Assembly: GCF_000613125.1 (NCBI RefSeq)
Contig: NZ_HG964497.1
Coordinates: 3,861,938 to 3,925,937 of the forward strand
Direction: 5' to 3'
DNA length: 64,000 bases
DNA from: Bacillus sp. EB01
GTDB taxonomy: Bacteria > Bacillota > Bacilli > Bacillales > Cytobacillaceae
A program made the position numbers and the translations under genes. Under the pieces are notes generated by a model. The model was not told where the DNA came from. It saw only the letters and a list, made by a program, of their open reading frames with translations, and did not search any database. How positions within the stretch are numbered: the stretch's first letter is position 1; each line of letters opens with the position of its first letter. Shown here one piece after another: positions 14,666 through 23,591 of the stretch.

Positions 14666-16855
14666 CTATTTTAAAATCGTTACATAGGATGAGTGGACAT
14701 ACCCGGTGCCTTTAAGGTATTGAATTTTGTACCAGCTGCCATGCTTGGAAATGATCGTAACAATCTGGTTCTTTTTTAAGGATCCTATTTTTTTGCCGCT
14801 CGATGATGCTGTCGCCCTGACATTAAGGGTCGTAGCCGTTACCTTACCGGTCAATTTCTTCGCGGCGGGCTTCGCTAATTTGTTCGTAACAGTTGCGATA
14901 CGCTTGTTGCTGCTGGAGTCAACAGCTGTAATGGTAACCGTATATGTGCCATTTGCAAGTTTTGAGGCATCCCAGGATGCCCAGCGGACACCTGATTTCA
15001 CTGCAAGGTTTGTAGCTGGCGTCGCAACAGTTTTCCCTTTTGAGTCCTTAACGACAATCGTTACTTTTGCGGACTCATTGATTTCATACTTAAGGAAAAC
15101 TTTGTTTGCTTTTGCATCATAAGAAGTTGCTGTATTCTTTATGATTGGTGCAGCTGTATCTTTTGGCGCAGGCTTTGCGAGCTTAAATGGCAATGTAGCT
15201 GTGGCTTTGTTGCCGCTGCCATCCACTGCTTCAATAACAAATGTATAGTTGCCGTTGGCTATTTTTGATACATTCCAAATAGCGGTTTGGATACCTGATT
15301 GCTTTTCGGTACCGTTCAACAGGGTAGCAAGGACAGTACCTTTTGAATTTTTAACCTTTAAAGTCAGTTTCGATGTTTCACTTGTTGTAAAGCTAACATT
15401 GACCTGATTAGTTTTCGCATTAAAGGTAGCTTTGGCTCCTTCGATTACAGGAGCAGTTTCATCCTTGGCTGGTGCTGGTGCCGGCGCCGGAGTTACAGGT
15501 GGCGGAGCGGGAACAGCTGGTGCAGGGTCGGGAGTGACTGGCTCAACAATTTCAGGTGCTGGCTGATACATTTTTTTCAAAGCAGTACCGTCATAATAGA
15601 AGGCCAGGATTTCCTTATAAGTTTTCCCGGAGTCTCCAGCTTTCCTCGCGCCATACTGGCTTAATCCCACTCCATGGCCATAGCCTAATCCTGATACTGA
15701 CCATGTGTCAGTGGAGGATTCCACTTTATCCACAAGATAGCTTTTCATCAGGTCAAGTCCGATAATTGATCGGATTTTCGAAGCAGATACATCTGTAAGC
15801 TGAATAGTCTTTACAGATGCTATTCCTAGCTCTTTAACCAAAAACTGAATTGTGATGCTTCCTTTACTTACACGCCCGCCAGAGGTTTTGCTGCCGAGCG
15901 AAAGGGAAGGAATGGAGGTAAGCTTAATATCCTTACCGGTATATCCATTGGCCTTAATCCAGGTTTTGATGTTGTTAATAACTTTTGTTTGTTCTGCCTC
16001 TTTTGTGGTTGCCCACCAGGAGTCAGCTTTGTTAAGGTCAAGGCCGGTAAGATTAATTTGTTGCTTTTTCATACCAAAGGTCCAAACAGTCTTTGGATCG
16101 TAAGGATCTTGCTTTACATTCAGGTAGGGGGACTGGGTTCCTCCCCAAGCATTTTTGTTGGACTCTGTCATACCGCCATTGCTAGAAGAAAAGACGGCAC
16201 CTGCTCCAATAGAGTTACCTCCGTAGGTAATCACTTCTCCGGCAGTTGCTTCGACAGCTTGAGTTGCTCTCTCATGCCACTTGTAACCGGCATATACTTG
16301 ATAACTGACTGTGTCATTTGGTAATTTATTTACATAACCCAATGCATAGGTGCGAGCGGAAACAGCCTGGGATTTTAAGGCTTCCATATTCCATAGAGCG
16401 GGCATTTCCGCCGGTACGACACCCTTTAGGTAGTCTTCGAGGCCAAGTGTATTCACAGGGCGGACATACTTGCCGCTTTCACTTGAAAAACTAAAGCTGC
16501 CTAAATACGGATTGCCATTAATGGAAAGCGGGCCATTTCCTTTAACTGGTTTCAAATCGACTATGGCTGCACTTCCAAGACGGGTTGTCCCTTTTAGAAG
16601 GTCTACATTTGTACCGTTAACTTTCAGACGGTACGTTTGCTGTGCTTCAAGAGATACACCCGGAAGATTGGTTGTGTAGGCCATCTCCGGAATAATCGTT
16701 AATTCCGATTTATTGCCTACATATGCTGTGTTAACCAGTTTTACTGAGATAAGAGGTTCCGTTGGTTCCGCCGCTTCAACTGTGTTGAATGGAACGGATG
16801 AAAAAATAAGAGCCAGTGAAAGAGCCAACAAGAATAGTCTATTAATTGCTTTCAA
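14666..16855 (-). CDS. exported SpoIID/LytB-domain protein with Ig-like repeats and SH3 domain
   Basis: 729 residues. Domains in order: signal peptide (1-29, ending VEAAE); SpoIID/LytB domain at about 100-425, with VNTLGLEDYLKGVVPAEMP and ALKSQAVSARTYAL at its start and YGHGVGLSQYGARKAG at its end; a Pro/Ala linker (about 430-470); two FlgD-like Ig domains (about 470-565 and 570-660, each ending GNGTYT/GNYTF...AVD); and a C-terminal bacterial SH3 domain (about 668-729, LNVRATASSSGKKIGSLKKN). SpoIID is a lytic transglycosylase for denuded glycan; SH3 domains bind the wall. It is probably a wall-remodelling enzyme, spore or vegetative. Single gene with a GGAG ribosome binding site. Confidence 0.92.
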   Translation of the reverse strand: MKAINRLFLLALSLALIFSSVPFNTVEAAEPTEPLISVKLVNTAYVGNKSELTIIPEMAYTTNLPGVSLEAQQTYRLKVNGTNVDLLKGTTRLGSAAIVDLKPVKGNGPLSINGNPYLGSFSFSSESGKYVRPVNTLGLEDYLKGVVPAEMPALWNMEALKSQAVSARTYALGYVNKLPNDTVSYQVYAGYKWHERATQAVEATAGEVITYGGNSIGAGAVFSSSNGGMTESNKNAWGGTQSPYLNVKQDPYDPKTVWTFGMKKQQINLTGLDLNKADSWWATTKEAEQTKVINNIKTWIKANGYTGKDIKLTSIPSLSLGSKTSGGRVSKGSITIQFLVKELGIASVKTIQLTDVSASKIRSIIGLDLMKSYLVDKVESSTDTWSVSGLGYGHGVGLSQYGARKAGDSGKTYKEILAFYYDGTALKKMYQPAPEIVEPVTPDPAPAVPAPPPVTPAPAPAPAKDETAPVIEGAKATFNAKTNQVNVSFTTSETSKLTLKVKNSKGTVLATLLNGTEKQSGIQTAIWNVSKIANGNYTFVIEAVDGSGNKATATLPFKLAKPAPKDTAAPIIKNTATSYDAKANKVFLKYEINESAKVTIVVKDSKGKTVATPATNLAVKSGVRWASWDASKLANGTYTVTITAVDSSSNKRIATVTNKLAKPAAKKLTGKVTATTLNVRATASSSGKKIGSLKKNQIVTIISKHGSWYKIQYLKGTGYVHSSYVTILK

Positions 16856-17128
16856 AAAGTGCTCCTCTCCCTATTTTCATAGAATGATAATCTATCAATT
16901 TCAAATTAATAGTATATCAGCCAATTAAATACAACAAGAGCTAATTTTTGCCAAAATACGACTTTTATAGTATTATTTAAATTCTTTACAGTTTTTTTAC
17001 ATAAGCTAGACATTTTTTAAGGCATAATTGTCATTAAATCGAAAAAATTGCAAACAAGTTAATTGAGTTATACACTTAGATAATGTGAAATTTTACTATA
17101 TTATTTAATAGAAAGAGAGAGGCACGCG

Positions 17129-17947
17129 ATGAGCTCCATGTTAAATGTATCCACCTATTTAGGACAAAACGCAAAACAGCTTGCGGAACAAATTGTCCAT
17201 GAAGTGATCAGCAGACTTGATGACACGATTCCTGAATGGGAGGTTTTACAAGCAAAAAAGATGTACCGGGAATTAATGGGTTATTTAAGCCAAACCCTTC
17301 TTAATGGCGAGGGCGATGGAATCCCGGAGTCGCTTGTCACCTGGAGTAAAAAGAATGCTCAAGCACAGGCTGAAACAGGGGGCAGCATTTCAAAAATTAT
17401 TGTCCGGTATTCACCTACACGAGAAGTTTTTAATGACCTTTTAACAGCGATTGGCGAGAAATTCGACCTGTCCCGAGAAGAAACCTCTTTCCTGATAAAA
17501 TGGATAAATAAGCTCATGGATGTTAGCGTGAATGAAACAGTTTTGGCGTTCGAACGGATTTCTGATCACTTCAAAGCGGGGGCAGAAGTTGAAATGGCGG
17601 AATTGTCAGCGCCAATAGTCCCGCTTCTTGATAATATTGCAGTCATTCCTCTTATTGGGGATATTAATCCTTACAGAGTAGCGTATATCGTTGAAAAAGT
17701 TGTCCCAAGAGTTTCGGCTATGGGAATAAAGCATATTATTGTTGATTTCTCCGGAATTAAAAATATTAATGAAGAAATTGCTCGCTCTCTCCATGATATC
17801 GGCAATATTTTCCAGCTTTTGGGCATTAGAACGATTGTCACAGGTCTGCGTCCCGACCTTGCGAAATTAATCGTACATAGCGGTTTATCGATTTCAAGTT
17901 TTGAAATCTTCGCAAATGTAAAGCAAGCCCTTAAAAAATTTCGTTAA
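17129..17947 (+). CDS. RsbR-like STAS-domain protein (paralogue 1)
   Basis: 272 residues: a helical N-terminal half (about 1-150, in the position of the RsbR sensor domain) and a C-terminal STAS domain (about 160-270) with VIPLIGDINPYRVAYIVEKV, HIIVDFSGIKNINEEIARSL and TGLRPDLAKLIVHSGL. RsbR proteins build the stressosome controlling sigma-B through RsbT. In RsbRA the block after 'DxSG' carries VDT, where the Thr is phosphorylated; here it reads INEE, so that site is missing. No rsbS/rsbT genes adjoin. A second paralogue lies at 20930. Gene start: AGAGAGAGG before ATG. Confidence 0.88.
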   Translation: MSSMLNVSTYLGQNAKQLAEQIVHEVISRLDDTIPEWEVLQAKKMYRELMGYLSQTLLNGEGDGIPESLVTWSKKNAQAQAETGGSISKIIVRYSPTREVFNDLLTAIGEKFDLSREETSFLIKWINKLMDVSVNETVLAFERISDHFKAGAEVEMAELSAPIVPLLDNIAVIPLIGDINPYRVAYIVEKVVPRVSAMGIKHIIVDFSGIKNINEEIARSLHDIGNIFQLLGIRTIVTGLRPDLAKLIVHSGLSISSFEIFANVKQALKKFR

Positions 17948-17985
17948 AAAAATCCACTCTGGCTCTCAGAGTGGATTTCGTTTTT
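17945..17985. terminator. bidirectional intrinsic terminator
   Basis: AAATCCACTCTG/CAGAGTGGATTT stem with GCTCT loop; A-run on the left and T-run on the right. It serves the STAS gene (+) and the convergent MFS gene (-). Confidence 0.92.
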
Positions 17986-19256
17986 TATGCAATTCGAGAA
18001 GCGTGGCCTTCCACTTTTGGCTCAGGTACAAACGCAAGGATAATGATTCCGATAATGAACAGGATGACAAGGCTGAAAACACCCATACTTGAGTTTCCAG
18101 TTAACTGCGCTGTCGCACCGACCAGCAGAGGCCCCATAATTGAAGCGAATTTGCCGAAGATGTTATAGAATCCAAAAAACTCGTTGGCATTCGCTTTCGG
18201 GACGAGCTTAGCAAAATACGAACGGCTAAGCGCCTGGATACCGCCCTGGGAAGTAGCGACCAGCATCGCAAGAATCCAGAAGTCGGCTGCTGTCTCGAGG
18301 AAATACGCATAGATACAAACAATTATATAAACACTGATACCAACATAAAGCATTTTTTTGCCCGTATATTTGGCTGACAGCTTTCCGAACAGGATGGCGA
18401 ACGGCCAGGCCACAACCTGAGTCACAAAAAGGACAATCAATAGGGTAGTGGAGTTCAAGCCAAGATCGGTGCCATAGGCGGTTGACATTGTGATGATTGT
18501 TCCGACGCCATCAATGTAAAAGAAATAAGCTAATAGAAATAAGAATAATGCCCTGTACTTGCGAATTTCTTTGAAAGTCTTGCCAAGGCGTTTGAAGCTG
18601 TTTAAAATAATTTGCGGTTCCCGCTCAATATAATGTTTTTGGTGCACATTCTTAAACATTGGAATCGCCCAAAGGCCCCACCATAGAGCTGTAATCAGGA
18701 AGGCAATTTTACTTGCGACATTCACGGAAATAGGCAGGATGCCTTGCTGGGCAGTTATGATAACCGCAATCGAGATAATGAATGGAATCGTCGACCCAAT
18801 ATAACCCATCCCATATCCGCGTGCCGATACTTGATCGAGCCGTTCGTCGGATGTAACATCGACAATGAAAGCATCGTAAAATACATTAGTCCCCGTTGAA
18901 CCGAGCACCGCGAGTGTATAGCAGACAAGCAATGCCAGCCAGTTATCACCCGGTACAAATGCCAGGGCAGCTGTTGCGGTGATGCCCAGGGTGAAAAAAA
19001 TCGTAAAGAATTTCTTTTTCAGGCCTTTGTAGTCGGCAATTGTCCCGAGAATAGGGCCTATCATCGCAAGGATTAACGTGGCAATCGCAATCGTGTAACC
19101 AAGATAGGCCGTGGAATCCGCATCAGCGACTCCCGCACTTTTTGCAGACGCCTTGTAAAAAAGGGGAAACACGGCTGTCGAAATGATAATCGAGTAGGCC
19201 GAGCTGGCCCAGTCATAGCGGATCCAGCTGCTTTCTTCTTTAGTAAAACCTTTCAT
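17985..19256 (-). CDS. MFS transporter, UMF1 (Atg22/YxiO-like) family
   Basis: 423 residues with about twelve transmembrane segments. It begins FTKEESSWIRYDWASSAYSI, the N-terminal signature of the UMF1/Atg22-type permeases (W-x-x-Y-D-W-A-x-S-x-[Y/F]), and carries GxxADYKGLKKKFF after TM2-3, the MFS A-like loop. B. subtilis YxiO is the closest type I recall. The cargo may be amino acids or other small solutes; not determinable. Start at 19256 is set by AGGGGGG upstream of the ATG; the 13-residue longer frame lacks a site. Leftward; the phosphodiesterase gene lies upstream. Confidence 0.88.
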   Translation of the reverse strand: MKGFTKEESSWIRYDWASSAYSIIISTAVFPLFYKASAKSAGVADADSTAYLGYTIAIATLILAMIGPILGTIADYKGLKKKFFTIFFTLGITATAALAFVPGDNWLALLVCYTLAVLGSTGTNVFYDAFIVDVTSDERLDQVSARGYGMGYIGSTIPFIISIAVIITAQQGILPISVNVASKIAFLITALWWGLWAIPMFKNVHQKHYIEREPQIILNSFKRLGKTFKEIRKYRALFLFLLAYFFYIDGVGTIITMSTAYGTDLGLNSTTLLIVLFVTQVVAWPFAILFGKLSAKYTGKKMLYVGISVYIIVCIYAYFLETAADFWILAMLVATSQGGIQALSRSYFAKLVPKANANEFFGFYNIFGKFASIMGPLLVGATAQLTGNSSMGVFSLVILFIIGIIILAFVPEPKVEGHASRIA

Positions 19257-19371
19257 GAACGTACCCCCCTTATATTTGGTTTTCTTTGCTTTCATGTAGA
19301 TGATGATTTAACCGAAGAGTTTTTGATATATATGTGCTGTTTTTATAACAATGATTTTCACAGCACCACAC

Positions 19372-20679
19372 TCAACCCATTAATAGTTCCTCGATGACCC
19401 GGCCATCGGTGTCTCCGAGACTAACACCGAGCAGCCTCGCCAGGGTAGGACCTTCATCAACTAGCCTCATGGCTGGTATTTCGACGCCAGGGCGTATTCC
19501 TTTCCCGGCTGCAAAAAACACTGTTTTATAATCTTCCTTAGTTGGCGAATAGCCGTGGCACGAAAAGGTGTAATTTTTCTCACGGGCAGTTTCCTCTGTC
19601 ACATCTTCAATAAAATTTCCTTCAATCGCCTCCTCAAAATAAAAACCTCGTTCCGCCTCAAGCATATAGACCGCTTTGCCATCTGCGCCTCTCGAGGCAG
19701 CTTCATCGCCTGTTATCACAGCTTCAATTCCATTGCTGCCTTCTATTAATAGGCGTTCGAGAAGGCTAGCGACAATTTTTTTTGTTTCCTCATCGCTCTC
19801 ATTTTTTAAATAGACATAGGCAGAGCCGTCACAGCTATTGCAAAAAGCCTTCCATTCAGTAACTTTGCCGCTCGCACTCAGCTTGATCAGCCCGTGTTCC
19901 CTAAATAATACGTTGAGCTTAATTACTTTAGACTCGTCAAGCTGGCTGTGATCTCCAAGAAGAACGACCGTCGATTTGTCTTCGAGCCCCGCTTCCTTAA
20001 TAGCTGTTAGAATCCTGCCTAGACGCTCATCATGGCGGTGAAGCGCGGCATGGGCTTGCTCTGAAGAGAATCCATGGTAATGCCGCATGGAGTCGAGGTC
20101 AACCAAATGAGTGAGCATCAATCCTGGCTTTTTTGTTAAAATGGTATGTACGGTTGATTCAAGGACGAAATCATCCAGGTAGGGCTGGCTGATTCCTCTG
20201 CGCAGGTTTCCAAACTTGCTGTTCAGTTCAAGCTGATAAAGCGGTGTGCCATTCATGAGCGACACTGGTATCTGATGCTTAAAGCGCCTGTTTGCAAATA
20301 TTTCTGGAAGGTTATAGTCGATATTTGCCCTGGCAGTCACAGGCCACAGCAGGGCAGCAGTCAACATTCCGGCTTTTTTTGCTTCATCGTAAAGAGTCGT
20401 TCCCTGAATATGATGGCGGTGCCAATACCAGTCGGGAGAAGGACGGCCGGGCTGGACGAGTTTATTATTTACAATTCGGTGTTTGTTAGGGAAATTTCCG
20501 GTCACAATAGTTGTATGACACGGATAAGTCACTGACGGATAAATCGTTTCAACTCCTTTGCAAAAGGAACTTTTTTCAATAAAAGCTCTAAAGTTTGGAA
20601 GCTCCATTAAAAAAGGAACATCAAGTGTGGCGAGGCAATCAAAAGAAATGACAAATAAATGATCAGTAAGTCGAGCCAT
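19372..20679 (-). CDS. alkaline-phosphatase-superfamily phosphodiesterase (NPP-like)
   Basis: 435 residues resembling nucleotide pyrophosphatase/phosphodiesterases. Metal/nucleophile region: VISFDCL (Asp), then YPSVTYPCHTTIVTGNFPNKH, where the first Thr of the T-Y-P motif should be the nucleophile. The other metal ligands are D-x-D-x-x-R-H-Y-H-G, LLGDHS and SCHGYSPT. No signal peptide or membrane segment is seen, so it would act in the cytoplasm, unlike many NPPs. Start: GGAGG five bases before ATG at 20679. Substrate unknown. Probably transcribed leftward towards the MFS gene (115 bases apart). Confidence 0.88.
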   Translation of the reverse strand: MARLTDHLFVISFDCLATLDVPFLMELPNFRAFIEKSSFCKGVETIYPSVTYPCHTTIVTGNFPNKHRIVNNKLVQPGRPSPDWYWHRHHIQGTTLYDEAKKAGMLTAALLWPVTARANIDYNLPEIFANRRFKHQIPVSLMNGTPLYQLELNSKFGNLRRGISQPYLDDFVLESTVHTILTKKPGLMLTHLVDLDSMRHYHGFSSEQAHAALHRHDERLGRILTAIKEAGLEDKSTVVLLGDHSQLDESKVIKLNVLFREHGLIKLSASGKVTEWKAFCNSCDGSAYVYLKNESDEETKKIVASLLERLLIEGSNGIEAVITGDEAASRGADGKAVYMLEAERGFYFEEAIEGNFIEDVTEETAREKNYTFSCHGYSPTKEDYKTVFFAAGKGIRPGVEIPAMRLVDEGPTLARLLGVSLGDTDGRVIEELLMG

Positions 20680-20857
20680 AAATGCCTCCAATTTAGATAG
20701 TACTATGTTAATAATAAAAAATATTAGGAAAAATAGAAAGGAAAATCCTTCTAGCTGTAGGAAAAAGGATAAAAAACATGTTTAGACTAAACGAAAGAAG
20801 GGTAGAGATAAGTTGGGTTAAAAAGGAAGGGTTAATTATTTTTCTGAGGAAAGTATC

Positions 20858-20900
20858 AGTGTTATACTTTTAACACTATATGTAAGTTAGGAACTAACTT
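20858..20900 (+). promoter_or_regulatory. two tandem palindromes upstream of the second STAS gene
   Basis: AGTGTTA-TACTTT-TAACACT (20858-20877) and AAGTTAG-GAA-CTAACTT (20884-20900) lie 30-70 bases before the ATG of the STAS gene. They could be operators or leader hairpins; neither is followed by a T-run, so termination is unlikely. Confidence 0.5.
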
Positions 20901-20929
20901 GAAATAAATAAAAAGGGGAAAGAGATAAA

Positions 20930-21766
20930 ATGGAATCTACCGTAAATTTAGGGTTGCAGATTTCCGAGTACGTTACGGAGAACCGTGAAGATTTTAAACA
21001 AGAATTACTCTCGGAGGCCGTGGGTGTTGCATCCAAAATCCACGAGATTCTTCAAAAAGGGAATATTGATCTGTTAAAGAATGCCGAACTGCTTGCAAGT
21101 TATGTTTTAGAAGAAAAGGAAGAGGAACTAATCCGTTTTGCCGAGCAGGAAGGGCAAATTTGGGCTGAACATGCGCTGACCCTTGCTTTTAAACTTGAAT
21201 GGATTCAGGCGGTTCGCCGTACTTTATGGAAATTTATCTACCAATTCGACCAACATAATGACAGCCTGGTGAAAAAAGAAGATTTCTTTGGTCTGGAGAA
21301 ACGAATTAACGATAAAATAGACCAATTCCTCAACAATTTCTTTTTAAGCTATTCAACCTTCAAGGACGAGCTTTTAAACACGCAGCGCAAGCTTGTCGAG
21401 CACTTATCCGTTCCAATCATTCCAGTTAGTCCCACTGTATCAGTCCTTCCACTTATTGGCTTGATTGATTCGTATCGGATGCAGACAATAGAGGAAAAGG
21501 TGTTAATAGAAATTGCCAACCAGAAAGTCCAAACGTTGATCCTGGATCTGTCAGGTATCGCAACTATGGAAATGGATGTCATCGACCACTTACAGAAAGT
21601 ATTGAATGGTATAAATATGATGGGCTGCAAAGGTGTTATAACAGGTCTTCGCCCAGACTTGGTCAGAAAAATGATTCATTTTGGCATTACATTTATCGAC
21701 AAAGCCGAAACAAAAGGCACCTTACAAGAAACACTCAAAAAATACCTCTCCATCGAAACTTTTTAA
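20930..21766 (+). CDS. RsbR-like STAS-domain protein (paralogue 2)
   Basis: 278 residues with the same layout as the protein at 17129: helical N-terminal half (about 1-155) and STAS domain (about 165-275). Matching blocks are VSVLPLIGLIDSYRMQTIEEKV, LILDLSGIATMEMDVIDHL and TGLRPDLVRKMIHFGI. The position of the phosphorylated Thr of canonical RsbR (after DxSGVxxVDT) is MEMD, so it is also absent. The N-terminal halves of the two paralogues differ strongly while the STAS ends agree, as expected for sensor proteins reading different inputs. Ribosome binding site GGGGAAAGAG. A strong terminator follows. Confidence 0.87.
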   Translation: MESTVNLGLQISEYVTENREDFKQELLSEAVGVASKIHEILQKGNIDLLKNAELLASYVLEEKEEELIRFAEQEGQIWAEHALTLAFKLEWIQAVRRTLWKFIYQFDQHNDSLVKKEDFFGLEKRINDKIDQFLNNFFLSYSTFKDELLNTQRKLVEHLSVPIIPVSPTVSVLPLIGLIDSYRMQTIEEKVLIEIANQKVQTLILDLSGIATMEMDVIDHLQKVLNGINMMGCKGVITGLRPDLVRKMIHFGITFIDKAETKGTLQETLKKYLSIETF

Positions 21767-21787
21767 ATTTATAAAAATAAAACTAAC

Positions 21788-21817
21788 AGTCCAATTCGCC
21801 TGCGAATTGGGCTTTTC
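21788..21817 (+). terminator. intrinsic terminator
   Basis: CCAATTCGC/GCGAATTGG stem with a two-base loop extension, followed by GCTTTTC; ends the second STAS gene. Confidence 0.88.
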
Positions 21818-21862
21818 TGCATACCTTAGAATTAGAGTGTTTATGGTATAATTTAGAAATAA

Positions 21863-21957
21863 GATTTGCGCACTTTTTCGGGCTTATGGAACACGGTTTT
21901 GATTTTATGCGCACTTTTCAGGTTTTATGTGACACTTCCAAAAATTTATGTAACACA
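21863..21957 (+). repeat. degenerate repeats, 20-21 nt period
   Basis: TTATG-led words followed by [C/G/T]NNCAC occur at 21884, 21905, 21925 and 21946, with a weaker copy at about 21863. Spacings are 21, 21, 20 and 21. The core reads TTATGNNNCAC with variable filler. No ORF or hairpin is evident. Confidence 0.75.
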
Positions 21958-22036
21958 ATATTAGATTTATCAAGAGATGCCGCTATCCATGTCTACCTAA
22001 AAATATTATCCGAGTGAACGAATGGGGAGGAGACTG

Positions 22037-22231
22037 ATGATTTATCAAGACTTTAATTCGGTGCTGTATTCCTTAATTTTCTGGTGGTTCTGTCTGTTTG
22101 TTTTTCAAAGGCTAACAAACCGTTATCCGAAACAAAATACTTGGAAACGAGATAGTATACTAACTTTTTTTCAAAGCATACTTGTACTAGTCTTGCTGCC
22201 AGTGTTAGGCCTTATTCTGCGGACACTATAG
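22037..22231 (+). CDS. small membrane protein, 64 aa
   Basis: 64 residues with two hydrophobic segments (about 8-26 and 46-64) separated by a basic loop (QRLTNRYPKQNTWKRD). Start at 22037 because GGGGAGGAG lies 5-8 bases before the ATG; the in-frame start at 22022 would overlap it. No family recognised. Convergent with the GIY-YIG gene through a shared hairpin. Confidence 0.65.
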   Translation: MIYQDFNSVLYSLIFWWFCLFVFQRLTNRYPKQNTWKRDSILTFFQSILVLVLLPVLGLILRTL

Positions 22232-22258
22232 CCTCCATAGCTGAAAAAAACAACGAAA

Positions 22259-22284
22259 AACGCCCAGATTTAAATCTGAGCGTT
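22259..22284. terminator. bidirectional intrinsic terminator
   Basis: AACGC-c-CAGATTT/AAATCTG-a-GCGTT stem preceded by an A-run; it lies between the convergent genes at 22037 and 22296. Confidence 0.75.
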
Positions 22285-22295
22285 ACATCACAGGT

Positions 22296-22670
22296 TTATT
22301 TGTAGAAAACTTTATCAACATTATACTTTGCCTTCAGTGTGTTGATGGCATAAGTTTCATAAATTTCGCGCTCCATTGGGTCATCAATGACAAGGACTGC
22401 AATCTTTTTTACGTCGTCACGATGATTCTTGATTGGCGAAACGGTATCCTCGAAATGGCGCTTAACGCGCGGGCGCAGCTTTCTAGCCTTGCCGACGAAC
22501 ATCAAGTCATCATTTGCATCGTAAAACAGAATGATGCCGCCTTTATCGCGTGGAATCCGGTTATAATCGGTAAACCCATATTTACTGCTAATCACTGCTT
22601 CAACTGGCTCCCCTAACTGGCTTTTTCGAGTCAGGACCACATCAGGTGATGGAAGATCAATTTTTATCAT
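22296..22670 (-). CDS. GIY-YIG domain protein (UvrC-like N-terminal nuclease)
   Basis: A 124-residue single-domain protein. It reads GGIILFYDANDDLMFVGKARKLRPRVKRHF, which corresponds to the G-[V/I]-Y-x-[F/Y]-x-[D/N]-...-Y-[V/I]-G-K-x-x-x-L-x-x-R-[V/I] signature of UvrC-type GIY-YIG nucleases, with Arg and the later Glu (MEREIYE) as catalytic candidates. The first Tyr is replaced by Ile-Leu-Phe-Tyr and the second by Phe, so activity is uncertain. Start: ATG at 22670 preferred; a GTG three codons earlier is possible. May nick DNA in repair. Confidence 0.82.
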   Translation of the reverse strand: MIKIDLPSPDVVLTRKSQLGEPVEAVISSKYGFTDYNRIPRDKGGIILFYDANDDLMFVGKARKLRPRVKRHFEDTVSPIKNHRDDVKKIAVLVIDDPMEREIYETYAINTLKAKYNVDKVFYK

Positions 22671-22966
22671 TACAATCACTCGCTTTCTTTACTTCACTTA
22701 CTTTACCATAGCCTGGACAATAATCCAATCAAACCCCGCAAAGATTATTTTTGCCAAAAAAACAGAAAATATCAGCTAGATAGTGCATCCAATCTGCATT
22801 GGCAATAGGCAGTAGTTACAGTACTTTAACCGTACCCATCTCAACCGAAGCAGAGAGTTTTTTTAAGAAAAAGCTAAATCCCTTCATATCTAGAAGTTTG
22901 TAAATCCCACTATTAATGGTATAACCAAGTAAAGACAAACAAAACTATGTTTCGGAGGAAGCGTAT

Positions 22967-23554
22967 ATGCTTAAATACAAATTTGAAGAATTTTTAAAAG
23001 AGAATGAAGCCCAGGCGTTGTTTAAGGAAGAAAAGGAATTTGCCGAAAAACATGCTATGGTTCAGGCAGGATTGATAGCTGAACGGGATGCGCGGGACCG
23101 GTTCATGAATGCGTATATTGAACGAAGTAACAAGGAAACCGAACAGCTGATTGCCGAAGCAGGGCCAGAGCTGCTTGAACAGCCACTCACCTATCTACAG
23201 GAAAACAAAAATGAATTTCTTTACATGGAGTCGGAATGGTTTGAACTTATTGGCGTCGATGCGGTCTCACTTGAGATGGACGACCTCTTTGGCCACTACT
23301 CTGCACTGGTTGGACTTAAGCTTCAGAAAAAATACGGCGAACAGTTAAGGAAAGTACTGGAAGAAGAATTTGGTTTTGACAAGCTTGATTATGGATTAAT
23401 GTTTGATGCAAACGAGGGCATATGGAATTTCAATTTCTCCGTTAACAAGCTCAAGGATTTTTTTGAAAATATGACGATCGGTGAAGCATTTAGCCGGATA
23501 TATCGCTTTCTGTTCCAGCTGATTGATAAAGCAGAAAATGGTAAAATAGGATAG
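22967..23554 (+). CDS. hypothetical soluble protein, 195 aa
   Basis: 195 residues, highly charged, mostly alpha-helical by eye (for example KEEKEFAEKHAMVQAGLIAERDARDRF), no membrane segment and no recognised motif. Start: CGGAGGAAG nine bases before the ATG. It stands alone between two terminators. I cannot assign a function. Confidence 0.8.
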   Translation: MLKYKFEEFLKENEAQALFKEEKEFAEKHAMVQAGLIAERDARDRFMNAYIERSNKETEQLIAEAGPELLEQPLTYLQENKNEFLYMESEWFELIGVDAVSLEMDDLFGHYSALVGLKLQKKYGEQLRKVLEEEFGFDKLDYGLMFDANEGIWNFNFSVNKLKDFFENMTIGEAFSRIYRFLFQLIDKAENGKIG

Positions 23555-23562
23555 AAGAAGGG

Positions 23563-23589
23563 AAGCAGCGTACAATCGCTGCTTTTTCT
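23563..23589 (+). terminator. intrinsic terminator
   Basis: AAGCAGCG/CGCTGCTT stem with TACAAT loop followed by TTTTT, 9 bases after the stop codon of the upstream gene. Confidence 0.88.
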
Positions 23590-23591
23590 GT

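Noticed and set aside
14727-15122. Plus-strand frames inside the SpoIID-like gene
   Set aside because: Opposite strand of a clear coding region with low-complexity repeats; no ribosome binding site.
19335-19367. GTGCTGT/ACAGCAC hairpin between MFS and phosphodiesterase genes
   Set aside because: The loop is long and no U-run follows on the minus strand, so it was not called a terminator.
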